Notes: a model not told the origin generated them from the sequence alone. Shown: positions 9,003 through 17,370, numbered from the stretch's first letter. The stretch: DNA of 47,086 nt from JAAYCT01 sp964499575 (GCA_964499575.1 CAZCLK010000013.1:1-47086), one strand, 5' to 3'. Numbers and translations are program-made.

Positions 9003-9725
9003 GTGTTAGACATGAGAATATGGCTTAAGGACCCTGAATCAACAATCGTCCGGATCCAAGCGGGAGATGAAGAGCTCCGAAACGAGTTCATTCGCGAGAG
9101 TTTTCCGTTTGTGAGACACGCGGTATTTAAGGTCACCCGGGATTTTTACGCCGAGAAGAGCGACGCGTTCAGTGTTGCACTTTCCGCATTCAACCGCTCA
9201 ATCGACCGGTTCAAAGCCGAAAAACTTATCCCGTTTGAGCCTTTTGCCCGGATCCTCATCCGCAACAGCGTTCTCAATCAAATCCGGACAGAGGCCAGGA
9301 CACAGCCCGAGAGGAGCCTTGCCGATACCCAAAACGAAGACGGAGAAGACGTTACCCGAACCATCCGGGGCTCGGACGGACGTGAGGAACAGAGGAACCT
9401 TGAGTTTGAAGAAGCGATGGCGGAGACCGAGAGCAAACTACAGCTTTTCGGGATGACTCTGAGAGGGATGGCGGATCGAATCCCCAAACACGTCGACACC
9501 CGAAGGTTATGCATCCGGGCGGCCAGGGTTCTCGGTGCGCCGGACCTGCAGGAACAAATGAGCATTACGCGAAAACTTCCGGTGAAAGCTCTTTCGCAAC
9601 GAAGCGGTATTCCGGTCAAGACGATCGAAAAGAATCGCGCCGCGATCATCCTTTATGAAGCGCTTTTGTCCTGCGGACCGGAAAGCATCCGGTATTACGC
9701 CAAAGTCTTTGAGGAGGGCAGATAA
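9003..9725 (+). CDS. sigI: RNA polymerase sigma factor SigI
   Basis: Alternative sigma factor of the SigI group. In Bacillus it serves heat and envelope stress; in cellulolytic Clostridium it switches on polysaccharide-degrading genes. The conserved region-2 signature is visible as DAFSVALSAFNRSIDRF followed by PFARILIRNSVLNQIR. The C-terminal part carries the SigI C-domain with a helix-turn-helix-like ALSQRSGIPVKTIEKNRA. The start is uncertain: GTG 9003 or ATG 9012, neither with a strong ribosome binding site. The stop codon directly abuts the ATG of rsgI, which is typical of a sigma/anti-sigma pair. The upstream 107 bases hold no clear sigma-A promoter; autoregulation is likely from the family's habit but is not shown. 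Confidence 0.9.
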   Translation: MLDMRIWLKDPESTIVRIQAGDEELRNEFIRESFPFVRHAVFKVTRDFYAEKSDAFSVALSAFNRSIDRFKAEKLIPFEPFARILIRNSVLNQIRTEARTQPERSLADTQNEDGEDVTRTIRGSDGREEQRNLEFEEAMAETESKLQLFGMTLRGMADRIPKHVDTRRLCIRAARVLGAPDLQEQMSITRKLPVKALSQRSGIPVKTIEKNRAAIILYEALLSCGPESIRYYAKVFEEGR

Positions 9726-10727
9726 ATGAGCAAGGGAACGATTATTTCCATTGAAGATACGACGGCAACAGTGATGACCGAGGATTGCCGGCTGGTCAAT
9801 TTGACACTACGGTCCGGCATGACGGTCGGGAAGGAGATCAATATGAAAAGCAATACTGAAACGGCACGGGCACCGTCTGCCCGGAAAACCTGGATCGCCG
9901 CAGTCGCGGCAGCGCTTGCCCTGGCGGTTTTGGGCGGAGTCCTTATTTGGAACGTTATTGACAATCGCAGAGTCTACGCTCAAATTTCCGTCGACGTGAA
10001 CCCCAGCGTGGAGTTTTCTCTGAACAAAGACCTTGAGGTTGTCGCAGTCAAGGCGATGAACGAGGACGCGAAGGCGTACTTGGAGAATCAGAAATTCACC
10101 GGATTAGCCTGGCAGGAAGCGGTTGAAAAGTGGGTGGGAATACTCCGTGAAAGCGACCGGATCATGGTGCAGGAAGTCTTAATCTCGGGTGTTTTCCCGG
10201 AGGAAGCGGTAAAACTTCAGGAGCAGTTACTGCTTTTTGAGAATAATCCGGAAGCAGGACAGATGAACGGACTTACGGTTCGCGTCATTTATTCAAACGA
10301 CACAGAGGTGATGAAGCAGGCGCAGAAAAACGAATTATCCGTCGGCCGTCAGATGCTTTTGAACCAATCCAAAGAACAGAGCAAGGAGTGGAACGAGGGC
10401 AATATCGGCGGAGCAAAACTCGGGGAACTGACGCAAGCCCTGCTGGGTGAAGGGGATCAAAACCAGACTAAAATTACCAATCGCGGCGAGGATGCGCCGA
10501 AGCAAAGCGGAGATCCGACCGGAGAAGGCGCTATAGTGACGAATCAGGAAAAAAACGGAGAGATGCAAAACGGTGAACCTACCGCAAAAGAAACCAATCA
10601 GGAACAGAACCAGGAAACTCAGGGCTCCGCACTGGCCTCCGGATCGACTGTTCGTGAGACAAACCGTGAAACCAACCAGGAGCCGTCGGGAAGTACCGCT
10701 CAACAAACCGCCAGGAAGGGCGATTAG
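9726..10727 (+). CDS. rsgI: Membrane anti-sigma factor RsgI
   Basis: Holds SigI inactive at the membrane until an outside signal arrives. 333 residues: a cytoplasmic RsgI_N domain (about 1-40, SKGTIISIEDTTATVMTED), a single transmembrane helix (about 56-78), and a periplasm-facing juxtamembrane domain with the conserved SVDVNPSVEFSLNKD (about 88-102). In the family the Asn-Pro bond of this motif is reported to undergo autoproteolysis that is needed for signalling. From about 235 on the protein becomes low-complexity, rich in Gln, Asn, Glu and Thr, with recurring TNQE/TNRE units. It lacks the carbohydrate-binding module found on many clostridial RsgI proteins. It is coupled to sigI with no gap. 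Confidence 0.9.
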   Translation: MSKGTIISIEDTTATVMTEDCRLVNLTLRSGMTVGKEINMKSNTETARAPSARKTWIAAVAAALALAVLGGVLIWNVIDNRRVYAQISVDVNPSVEFSLNKDLEVVAVKAMNEDAKAYLENQKFTGLAWQEAVEKWVGILRESDRIMVQEVLISGVFPEEAVKLQEQLLLFENNPEAGQMNGLTVRVIYSNDTEVMKQAQKNELSVGRQMLLNQSKEQSKEWNEGNIGGAKLGELTQALLGEGDQNQTKITNRGEDAPKQSGDPTGEGAIVTNQEKNGEMQNGEPTAKETNQEQNQETQGSALASGSTVRETNRETNQEPSGSTAQQTARKGD

Positions 10728-10854
10728 AAAGACCGTACCGATCCGGCGGATCGGAATGGAACCGGCGTCTCTTCCATGGCGCCTCATCCGATCCGCCATA
10801 ATCCGATACTAAGAAGAGGATCGCCCATTTCGTGAACATCATCGTCCCTGTGAG

Positions 10855-10881
10855 AAAGAAAGCCGCATCGCGGCTTTCTTT
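10855..10881 (+). terminator. Strong hairpin after rsgI, probable terminator
   Basis: AAAGAAAGCCGC (10855-10866) and GCGGCTTTCTTT (10870-10881) form a perfect 12-bp stem with a three-base loop. The stem's own T-rich arm and the following TGTTAT act as an imperfect T-run. It separates rsgI from the lipoprotein gene. A TATAAT (10884-10889) follows immediately. Confidence 0.7.
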
Positions 10882-10895
10882 GTTATAATACTGGT

Positions 10896-12176
10896 ATGTT
10901 GAAAACGCATCGCAGAATCGAATCCGGAAAAGATACCCCGGCACGCAACCTCCTGTTGCGCGCATTCGCGTGCTTTACAGCCTCCTTGGTCTTCTTTGCT
11001 GCGGCATGCGATTACCGGACGGTTCCGGCCGAAACAACAAGCCCGTCACCGATTTTTACCCTGCCTTCCGAACGTGTAATCGACAGGAATTTTCCCGAGG
11101 AGACAGTTGAACCGATCGGGATTTATGCGGACGCCGGATTGACGGACGCTCTGGCAGATTTTCGCGCGTCAAATGTTCAGGGAACGGTGTTGATTCTGAA
11201 GGACGGAGTGATTCAATACGAGGATTACTCCGGCTTTTCGGACGTCGGGAATGAGGTCCTCTGCGCCGGTGAGACCGTGTTCGAAGTCGGGTCGATCACC
11301 CGACAGTTTACCGCGGTCGGGATTATGACACTCGTCGAACAGGGGCTTCTGGACCCGGACGCTCCGCTTTCGAATTATCTTCCGGAATATGCGTACGCCG
11401 GGCAAATGACGATCCGGATGCTTCTGACGATGAGCTCAGGCATTCCGAATTATTTGGACGGTACGCTCGCGGACAGAACGTATACCGAGGGCCTTCTGGC
11501 AAGCGGACTGACGCGCGAAAATACACTCGGTGCAATCGACGCGTTTGGCACAATGGATACGACGTTTCCCGCCGTTTTCGAAAAAGTACAGGCTCTGCCG
11601 CTTGCGTTTGAGCCCGGAACGGCGTTTGAGATCTCGGATACCGGCTACGTTTTTCTCGCGGAGATCATTGAGCGGGTATCCGGGATTCCGTATATCCACT
11701 ACATGCAGAAATATGTCCTCACGCCGGCCGGGTTGGACACCGCTTCCTTTTCGGCTTCCTCCGACACGGCGGTCGGTTATGTCGCTCAAGAGACACTGCA
11801 GTATCGTGCGCCGGTTACTCCGTTGCTCGCGGACGGAGGACTTCGGATGAGCGCCAAGGATCTGATGAAATGGCTCCTGGTGATAAAGGATCGACAACTG
11901 CTCAGTGCGGGGAGTTGGGAGCAGATGCTGACCCTGGGTGAGGTTGGTACCGGGATGGGTTTTTCCGTTATGCCGGATGGCTCTGTTTTGGAAAAAAGCG
12001 ATGCGGGCGGGTTCTCAAGCACGATGGCCTATGTGCCGTCCGCGGACCTGCTGGTGATCATTCTTCTGAACCGTAACAGTGAAGAACGCCGGGCGGATCC
12101 CGTCCTGCAGGCCGTTTTCGACTATTACGAAATCGGCGGGGCGGAAGAGATCCCCGAAGAAACCGAGCCCGGGTAG
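10896..12176 (+). CDS. Serine-hydrolase-fold lipoprotein with degenerate catalytic motifs (class C beta-lactamase family)
   Basis: 426 residues with the beta-lactamase/PBP-like fold (class C, PF00144 type). A hydrophobic segment ends in lipobox FAAAC, giving lipidated Cys38. The nucleophile region reads GSITRQFTA, where the family has SxxK, so Ser133 is kept but Lys is Arg136. The second motif, normally YSN, reads ISD (246-248). The third, normally HxGG, reads DAGG (369-372). All three active-site signatures are thus altered, and the protein may bind rather than cleave cell-wall peptides or beta-lactams. The ATG lies only seven bases after a TATAAT and has no ribosome binding site, so the start is uncertain. 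It lies next to rsgI, which suggests a link to envelope sensing, but a terminator-like hairpin separates them. Confidence 0.82.
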   Translation: MLKTHRRIESGKDTPARNLLLRAFACFTASLVFFAAACDYRTVPAETTSPSPIFTLPSERVIDRNFPEETVEPIGIYADAGLTDALADFRASNVQGTVLILKDGVIQYEDYSGFSDVGNEVLCAGETVFEVGSITRQFTAVGIMTLVEQGLLDPDAPLSNYLPEYAYAGQMTIRMLLTMSSGIPNYLDGTLADRTYTEGLLASGLTRENTLGAIDAFGTMDTTFPAVFEKVQALPLAFEPGTAFEISDTGYVFLAEIIERVSGIPYIHYMQKYVLTPAGLDTASFSASSDTAVGYVAQETLQYRAPVTPLLADGGLRMSAKDLMKWLLVIKDRQLLSAGSWEQMLTLGEVGTGMGFSVMPDGSVLEKSDAGGFSSTMAYVPSADLLVIILLNRNSEERRADPVLQAVFDYYEIGGAEEIPEETEPG

Positions 12177-12218
12177 AAGCGGATCCGAAAGAAGCCGGAC
12201 ATTTCATGAGGAGGCCTT

Positions 12219-12614
12219 ATGCTCGAAAAGGAAATGCTTTCCAAGAAGACCTGGGCGGTAGTCGGCGTAACGCAAGATCCCGACAAATACGCGAACAGGA
12301 TCTATCGTCGTCTGCGGCAGATGGGTTTTAACGTATACGCCGTGAATCCGAAATACGAGGAAACGGAGGGAGATCCGTGTTACGCGTCGCTCAGCGCTTT
12401 ACCCGGGGTTCCCGAGGTGATCAATATGGTTGTTTCTCCGAAACGCGCGGAAGACTACCTTCGCGCGGCATCTGAATCGGGCATCCGATATGTCTGGTTT
12501 CAACCGGGAACGCACGACGAGAGTACGGACGACTTGTGCGAAGAACTGGATCTGACGATCGTGAAATCGTGTGTCCTTGTTGTGACCGGTTGGTTTGACC
12601 CGGGTCACAAATAG
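12219..12614 (+). CDS. CoA-binding protein (YccU-like)
   Basis: 131 residues forming one CoA_binding_2 Rossmann domain, as in the nucleotide-binding half of succinyl-CoA synthetase. The glycine-rich loop is VVGVTQDPDKYANRIYRRL, and the usual VNPKY and VWFQPG landmarks follow. The family binds CoA; its physiological role is not established. AGGAGG stands four bases before the ATG; a second in-frame ATG at 12234 is also possible. It converges with pckG on a shared bidirectional terminator. Confidence 0.88.
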   Translation: MLEKEMLSKKTWAVVGVTQDPDKYANRIYRRLRQMGFNVYAVNPKYEETEGDPCYASLSALPGVPEVINMVVSPKRAEDYLRAASESGIRYVWFQPGTHDESTDDLCEELDLTIVKSCVLVVTGWFDPGHK

Positions 12615-12672
12615 AAACGGGTTATTTGACCGGGGCACCCGGTCAACGGTTGCTTGATCCGAGAAACGAATA

Positions 12673-12711
12673 AAACGGCCGTACACAGCGTGTACGGCCG
12701 TTTGTTTGTTT
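12673..12711. terminator. Bidirectional terminator between convergent genes
   Basis: AAACGGCCGTACAC (12673-12686) and GTGTACGGCCGTTT (12690-12703) form a perfect 14-bp stem with loop AGC. A T-rich tail lies to the right and an A-run to the left, so it can end both the CoA-binding gene (+) and pckG (-). A second perfect 9-bp hairpin, TTGACCGGG/CCCGGTCAA, precedes it at 12626-12646 without a T-run. Confidence 0.88.
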
Positions 12712-12749
12712 GACAGGTGAAATTTCCTTAACCTCGACCTTGGCGCGAT

Positions 12750-14546
12750 TTAAGCCTTCAGACGCGCCTCAAGCGCATCGAGTTGATGCAGAAGCTCTTT
12801 CGGAAGCTTCTCGCCGTAAGATTTGTAGTGTTCGCGGATCGACTCGACTTCGTTGAGCCACTCTTCGTTCTTGACCTTGAGGAGTTCGTGCATGTCTTCC
12901 TTGCTGACATCAAGGCCTTCGACGTCGATGGCATCCTCGGTCGGCATCATGCCGATCGGGGTCTTCATCGCCTTGCCGGTGCCGCTGACGCGTTCGACGA
13001 TCCACTTTAGGACGCGGCTGTTTTCGCCGAATCCCGGCCAGAGCCACTTGCCGCTATCATCCTTGCGGAACCAGTTGACGTAAAAGATCTTCGGAAGCTT
13101 GTCCGCGTCGGTCTTTTCGCCGATATCGAGCCAGTGCTGGAGATAATCGCCGACATGGTAGCCGATAAAAGGAAGCATCGCGAACGGGTCGCGGCGAACC
13201 TGGCCGATCTTGTCGGAAATAACCGCCGCGGTGATCTCGGAGCCCATGATCGAGCCCATGAAGATTCCGTGTTCCCAATCAAAACTCTCGTGGACCAGAG
13301 GAATGGTCGTCTTGCGACGTCCTCCGACCAGAATAGCGGAAATCGGAACGCCGGCCGGGTCTTCCCATTCGGGCGCGATCGCCGGGCACTGTGAGGCGGG
13401 GGCCGTAAACCGCGCGTTCGGGTGAGCGGCGGGGGTCTCGGAACCGGGCGCCCAATCTTTGCCGGTCCAGTCGATCAGATGATCCGGCGCGGGAGTGCCG
13501 ATGCCTTCCCACCACACGTCTCCGTCATCCGTCAGACCGCAGTTGGTGAAGATCGTATTTTTCTCGCTGCTGTGCATCGCGTTGGGATTCGACTCAAAGG
13601 ACGTTCCGGGAGCGACACCGAAGAAGCCGGATTCCGGATTAATCGCATAGAGACGACCGTCTTTTCCGAACTTCATCCAGGCAATATCGTCGCCGATCGT
13701 CTCGACCTTCCAGCCGGGAATCGTCGGAACGAGCATAGCGAGATTGGTCTTGCCGCACGCGCTCGGGAAAGCCCCGCAGATGTATTTGGATTCGCCTTGG
13801 GGATTTGTGAGGCGCAGGATCAGCATGTGCTCGGCGAGCCAGCCTTCATCCTTAGCGATCGCGGAAGCGATACGAAGCGCGAGGCACTTCTTGCCCAGAA
13901 GTGCATTTCCGCCGTAACCGGATCCGTAGGACCAGATCAGACGATCCTCGGGGAAGTGAGTGATATATTTCTTATCCATCGGAGCGCACGGCCACGGGAC
14001 ATCCTTCTGACCTTCTTCAAGCGGAGCGCCGACGGTGTGAATGCAGGGTACAAATTCACCGTCCGTACCGAGTACATCCAGAACACGCGTACCGACGCGG
14101 GTCATGATGCGCATGTTCACGACAACGTACGCGCTGTCGGTAATCTCAATGCCGATCTTGGACATCGGAGATCCCACAGGTCCCATCGAAAAAGGGATCA
14201 CGTACATCGTACGCCCCTTCATGCATCCGGTGGACAGTTCGGTCAACGTTTTCTTCATCTCGACCGGATCGGTCCAGTTATTTGTCGGACCCGCATCCTC
14301 TTCCTTGACGGAGCAAATGTAGGTTCTTTTCTCTACGCGTGCGACGTCGGTCGGATCGCTTCTGAAAAGATAACAACCGGGGCGCTTCTCCGGGTCGAGT
14401 TTCTCAGCGGCTCCGGACGATACGCACAGATCCAAAAGCATCTGGTTCTCTTCCTCAGAGCCGTCGATCCAACGGATGGCGTCGGGTTGAGTCATTTTTG
14501 CAATTTCCTCGACCCATGCTTGCAGTTTCTTGTGTTTGATTTCCAT
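12750..14546 (-). CDS. pckG: Phosphoenolpyruvate carboxykinase (GTP)
   Basis: Interconverts oxaloacetate + GTP and phosphoenolpyruvate + GDP + CO2, in gluconeogenesis or, in anaerobes, in CO2-fixing anaplerosis towards succinate. 598 residues, the normal length for the GTP family. The P-loop is FPSACGKTNLAML, with the hallmark cysteine of GTP-dependent PEPCKs; VEKRTYICS and YVIPFSMGPVGS also match. The frame stays open upstream to 14684, but ATG 14546 has AAGGAG six bases before it and starts at the family's usual N-terminus (MEIKHKKLQ). The gene is divergent from the DUF89 gene and has a candidate promoter at 14674-14701. Confidence 0.97.
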   Translation of the reverse strand: MEIKHKKLQAWVEEIAKMTQPDAIRWIDGSEEENQMLLDLCVSSGAAEKLDPEKRPGCYLFRSDPTDVARVEKRTYICSVKEEDAGPTNNWTDPVEMKKTLTELSTGCMKGRTMYVIPFSMGPVGSPMSKIGIEITDSAYVVVNMRIMTRVGTRVLDVLGTDGEFVPCIHTVGAPLEEGQKDVPWPCAPMDKKYITHFPEDRLIWSYGSGYGGNALLGKKCLALRIASAIAKDEGWLAEHMLILRLTNPQGESKYICGAFPSACGKTNLAMLVPTIPGWKVETIGDDIAWMKFGKDGRLYAINPESGFFGVAPGTSFESNPNAMHSSEKNTIFTNCGLTDDGDVWWEGIGTPAPDHLIDWTGKDWAPGSETPAAHPNARFTAPASQCPAIAPEWEDPAGVPISAILVGGRRKTTIPLVHESFDWEHGIFMGSIMGSEITAAVISDKIGQVRRDPFAMLPFIGYHVGDYLQHWLDIGEKTDADKLPKIFYVNWFRKDDSGKWLWPGFGENSRVLKWIVERVSGTGKAMKTPIGMMPTEDAIDVEGLDVSKEDMHELLKVKNEEWLNEVESIREHYKSYGEKLPKELLHQLDALEARLKA

Positions 14547-14673
14547 ATTTCTCTCCTTCCGGTCAGTGATTCCGCCAGCTCGTTGCATGGTATGGCCGGT
14601 AGCGGGGGGAATGCCTGCGTTTAATTGATTTGCGGCGAAACGCCGATTAAGATTTAAGTTAACACAAAGACTC

Positions 14674-14701
14674 ATTATATTCAATTATAAACGCCTGAAA
14701 A
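14674..14701 (-). promoter_or_regulatory. Candidate pckG promoter
   Basis: Read on the minus strand: TTTTCA (14701-14696) and TATAAT (14679-14674) with a 16-base spacer. The -10 box is perfect and the -35 weak. The leader to pckG would be about 120 bases. Confidence 0.45.
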
Positions 14702-14724
14702 ACGGAGATGTTTTTCGGAAATTC

Positions 14725-14849
14725 ACAAATGAAGTTACCGGAAAGAAAGATTGCATAAACATGCCCGGTCGATGGTGGATCTCATTTGTTCTTGGGGGCG
14801 GATGCTTTTTTAGTCAGCTTTATGATATTCTGATCATCGGAACAAATGA
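14725..14849. repeat. Three ACAAATGA repeats in the pckG/DUF89 divergent region
   Basis: ACAAATGA occurs at 14725-14732 (+), 14782-14789 (-, as TCATTTGT) and 14842-14849 (+), spaced 57 and 60 bases apart. The last two form a longer perfect inverted repeat, TCATTTGTTC (14782-14791) and GAACAAATGA (14840-14849). They lie upstream of both genes in a 359-base region without a gene and may be operator sites. No regulator is identified. Confidence 0.45.
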
Positions 14850-14905
14850 CTTTGTCTCCCGACCGGACGGATTCGGGTGGGTACAGCGAAAGGTAATATC
14901 CCCGT

Positions 14906-15820
14906 ATGAAAATGTTTCTGGATTGCCTCCCCTGTGTTCTGAACCAAATACTGGATGCGTCGCGGATGTCTTCCGCGGATGAACGGGTCCACGCACAGAT
15001 CCTGAGAGAGGGATTCGCGCTCCTTGCCCGGTACGGGGAGTATCACTCATCGCCGGACCTTGTCGCGGATATGCATAAGATCGTGAAGAGAATCACCGGA
15101 GTGGATGATCCGTATGCGGAGGTCAAGGCGCGCGACATCAAGGCCGCGTCGGAGGCGTACCCGGCACTGAGGACATTTCTGGAGGACGACTCGATTGACC
15201 TTTCCGGATCGATCTTTTCCGCAGGAGATCCCGGGTGCGCGAAAATGTATCGCGCGCTGAAAATCGCGGTGACCGGAAACATCCTCGATTCGGCGATCAT
15301 GAAGGATGTCGACCTGGTAAGCTCGTTGGATGAAGAACTCAGGCGACCGTTCGTGCTTTGTGATCTACCGCTCTTCCTCGAAAAACTATCCTGCGCGAAG
15401 TCGATTCTGATCATCGCGGACAACGCCGGCGAAGCGGTTTTCGACCGGGTGCTGATCGAGCACCTGAATCATGAGGATCTGGTCTACGCGGTACGCGACG
15501 TCCCGATCATCAATGACCTGACGATCGCGGATGCCAGGGCGGCCGGTATCGACCGGTGCGCCCGACTGATCTCATGCGGAAGCGACGCACCGGCGGCGAT
15601 CCGATCCCGTTGTGATCCCGGGTTTTTGGAGCTTTTCGAGCGGGCGGATGTCGTGATCAGCAAGGGACAGGGAAACTTCGAGGCGCTTTCGGACTGCGGA
15701 CGCGATGTCTTTTTTCTCCTCAAAGCCAAGTGCGCGATGATTGCTAAAAGGCTCAATGTGCGGGTCGGCGATTATGTATTCTTCAAAGGCGGTCACGATC
15801 CGGTCGAATCCCCCGAATAG
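14906..15820 (+). CDS. DUF89 / damage-control phosphatase family protein (ARMT1-like)
   Basis: 304 residues of the DUF89 metal-dependent phosphatase family, whose members remove damaged sugar- or nucleotide-phosphate metabolites. Conserved landmarks are MFLDCLPCVLNQ at the N-terminus with its paired cysteines, the metal-binding ADNAGEAVFD, and VISKGQGNFE with the invariant Gly-Asn pair. The substrate cannot be told from sequence. The start is ATG 14906 or the in-frame ATG 14912; the ribosome binding site is weak (AAAGG). It is divergent from pckG. Mrp follows 65 bases later and may be co-transcribed. Confidence 0.88.
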   Translation: MKMFLDCLPCVLNQILDASRMSSADERVHAQILREGFALLARYGEYHSSPDLVADMHKIVKRITGVDDPYAEVKARDIKAASEAYPALRTFLEDDSIDLSGSIFSAGDPGCAKMYRALKIAVTGNILDSAIMKDVDLVSSLDEELRRPFVLCDLPLFLEKLSCAKSILIIADNAGEAVFDRVLIEHLNHEDLVYAVRDVPIINDLTIADARAAGIDRCARLISCGSDAPAAIRSRCDPGFLELFERADVVISKGQGNFEALSDCGRDVFFLLKAKCAMIAKRLNVRVGDYVFFKGGHDPVESPE

Positions 15821-15885
15821 ATTGCGTGACAGGCTCCCGTATGTTTTTAAGGTACAGGTAAATTAAAGAAAAGAGGAATGAATCG

Positions 15886-16749
15886 ATGAGTGAAAGTTGT
15901 AATCACAATTGCGACGGATGTCAGGAGACTTGTTCTGAGCGAAATGAAAAACTTGATTTCTCCGCGCCGGCGAACGATTTCAGCCAAGTCAAGAAGGTCA
16001 TCGGTATCGTAAGCGGTAAGGGCGGAGTCGGGAAGTCCCTCGTTACGTCGCTTCTGGCTGTCCGGATGATGCGCAGAGGTTTTTCAACGGCGATCCTTGA
16101 CGCGGATCTGACGGGTCCGTCGATCCCGAAGGCTTTCGGGCTCAAAGAACGCGCGATGGGCTCCGAGGAAGGCCTGATGCCGGTCTATACAAAGAATAAT
16201 ATCGGCGTGATGTCGATCAATCTCCTTCTCGAAAACGAGTCGGACCCGGTCATCTGGCGCGGTCCGATGATCGCGGGAACGGTCAAGCAGTTCTGGTCGG
16301 ACGTGATTTGGGGGGATGTCGACTTCATGTTCATCGATATGCCTCCGGGCACCGGCGATGTCGCGCTTACGGTTTTCCAGTCGATCCCGGTCGACGGTAT
16401 CATCGTCGTTACTTCCCCGCAGGAGTTGGTTTCGATGATCGTGAAAAAAGCCGTCCGTATGGCAAATATGATGAATATCCCCGTGCTCGGACTGGTCGAA
16501 AATATGGCGTACTTCAAGTGCCCGGATTGCGGTTCGGAGCACAAGATTTTCGGGCAGAGCCGCCTGGAGTCGATCGCGGCCGCTTATAGCCTTCCGGTTC
16601 TCGGGAGGATCCCGATCGATCCGAAGATCGCTTCCGCGTGCGATGCAGGGAAAATTGAGGAATGCGATTACGAATGGCTGGATGACGCGACCGATCGCCT
16701 GATCCGGATGATCAAATCCGATTCCGAAGGTGCGCAGAAGCCGGAATAG
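15886..16749 (+). CDS. Mrp/NBP35-family iron-sulfur carrier ATPase
   Basis: P-loop ATPase of the Mrp/ApbC/NBP35 group that carries and delivers Fe-S clusters to apoproteins. 287 residues. The N-terminus has cysteines at 5, 9, 12 and 16 (CNHNCDGCQETC), like NBP35-type N-terminal clusters. The deviant Walker A is SGKGGVGKS, switch/Walker B is FIDMPPGTGD, and the dimer-bridging cluster motif is CPDC (in FKCPDCGSEH). These are all expected and intact. The start is supported by AGAGG before ATG. The downstream flavin reductase-like gene starts 64 bases later. Confidence 0.94.
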   Translation: MSESCNHNCDGCQETCSERNEKLDFSAPANDFSQVKKVIGIVSGKGGVGKSLVTSLLAVRMMRRGFSTAILDADLTGPSIPKAFGLKERAMGSEEGLMPVYTKNNIGVMSINLLLENESDPVIWRGPMIAGTVKQFWSDVIWGDVDFMFIDMPPGTGDVALTVFQSIPVDGIIVVTSPQELVSMIVKKAVRMANMMNIPVLGLVENMAYFKCPDCGSEHKIFGQSRLESIAAAYSLPVLGRIPIDPKIASACDAGKIEECDYEWLDDATDRLIRMIKSDSEGAQKPE

Positions 16750-16813
16750 GGTATCGGAAAAACAGAAGGAATTGTATTTTAGTGTAGTTACCAAAAGGAC
16801 CGGAGGTGATCCT

Positions 16814-17308
16814 GTGTCAAATAAAGTCGAAGCACAGAAGGTATCGGCAATCCAACCGTATCCGAAGGCGATCGTATCGGTGACGGACAAAAGCGGGCGT
16901 GATAATGCGCTGGCGGTCGGGTATTGCTGTAACTGCAGTTATGATCCGCCGATGGTGATGATCGGGATCGTGCCGGCGAGGTATTCGTATCAGATGATCA
17001 AGGAAGCGGGCTCATTTGTCGTGAATCTGCCGGGTAAAGACGGGAAGGCGCTTTTCGATTATACGGGAAGCGTTTCCGGGAAGAACGCCGACAAGTTCAA
17101 GGAATTCGGAATTAAGAGTACCCGCGCGAGCCGGATCAACGCTCCGATCCTTACCGATTGCCCGATCAATATCGAGTGCGTTGTGGTCGACTCGATCCGG
17201 ACCGGTTCACACGAAATGTTCGTCGGGAGAATCGAATACGTTCATGCCGACGAAGAACTTACGGACAGTAAGGGGCGGATCAATTATGAGAAAGCCGACC
17301 TTCTGTAG
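16814..17308 (+). CDS. Flavin reductase-like FMN-binding protein
   Basis: 164 residues of the flavin reductase-like/FMN-binding split-barrel family, which binds FMN and acts as a small oxidoreductase or flavoredoxin. The N-terminal ALAVGYCCNCSYDPPMVMIG and later SFVVNLPG match the family pattern. The open frame runs back to 16730 into mrp, but GGAGGTGATC at 16802-16811, seven bases before GTG 16814, gives the real start. With Fe-S carrier Mrp upstream, a role in redox or cluster chemistry is plausible but unproven. It ends at a clear terminator. Confidence 0.87.
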   Translation: MSNKVEAQKVSAIQPYPKAIVSVTDKSGRDNALAVGYCCNCSYDPPMVMIGIVPARYSYQMIKEAGSFVVNLPGKDGKALFDYTGSVSGKNADKFKEFGIKSTRASRINAPILTDCPINIECVVVDSIRTGSHEMFVGRIEYVHADEELTDSKGRINYEKADLL

Positions 17309-17336
17309 GAAAAAATGCTCTGGTTGAAGTATTTCA

Positions 17337-17370
17337 GGCCTTCCCGCCGGGTCCGCGGGAAGGTCTTTTT
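17337..17370 (+). terminator. Intrinsic terminator after the flavin reductase gene
   Basis: CCTTCCCGC (17339-17347) and GCGGGAAGG (17355-17363), extended by a G-U and a G-C pair, are followed by five T residues (17366-17370). It also lies between two convergent genes. Confidence 0.85.

Noticed and set aside
12626..12646. Second terminator between the CoA-binding gene and pckG
   Set aside because: The 9-bp hairpin is perfect but has no T-run on either side; the real terminator is the 14-bp stem after it.
13422..14624. A 400-codon open frame on the plus strand opposite pckG
   Set aside because: It is antisense to a clearly conserved enzyme, has no family features, and follows from the codon bias of pckG.
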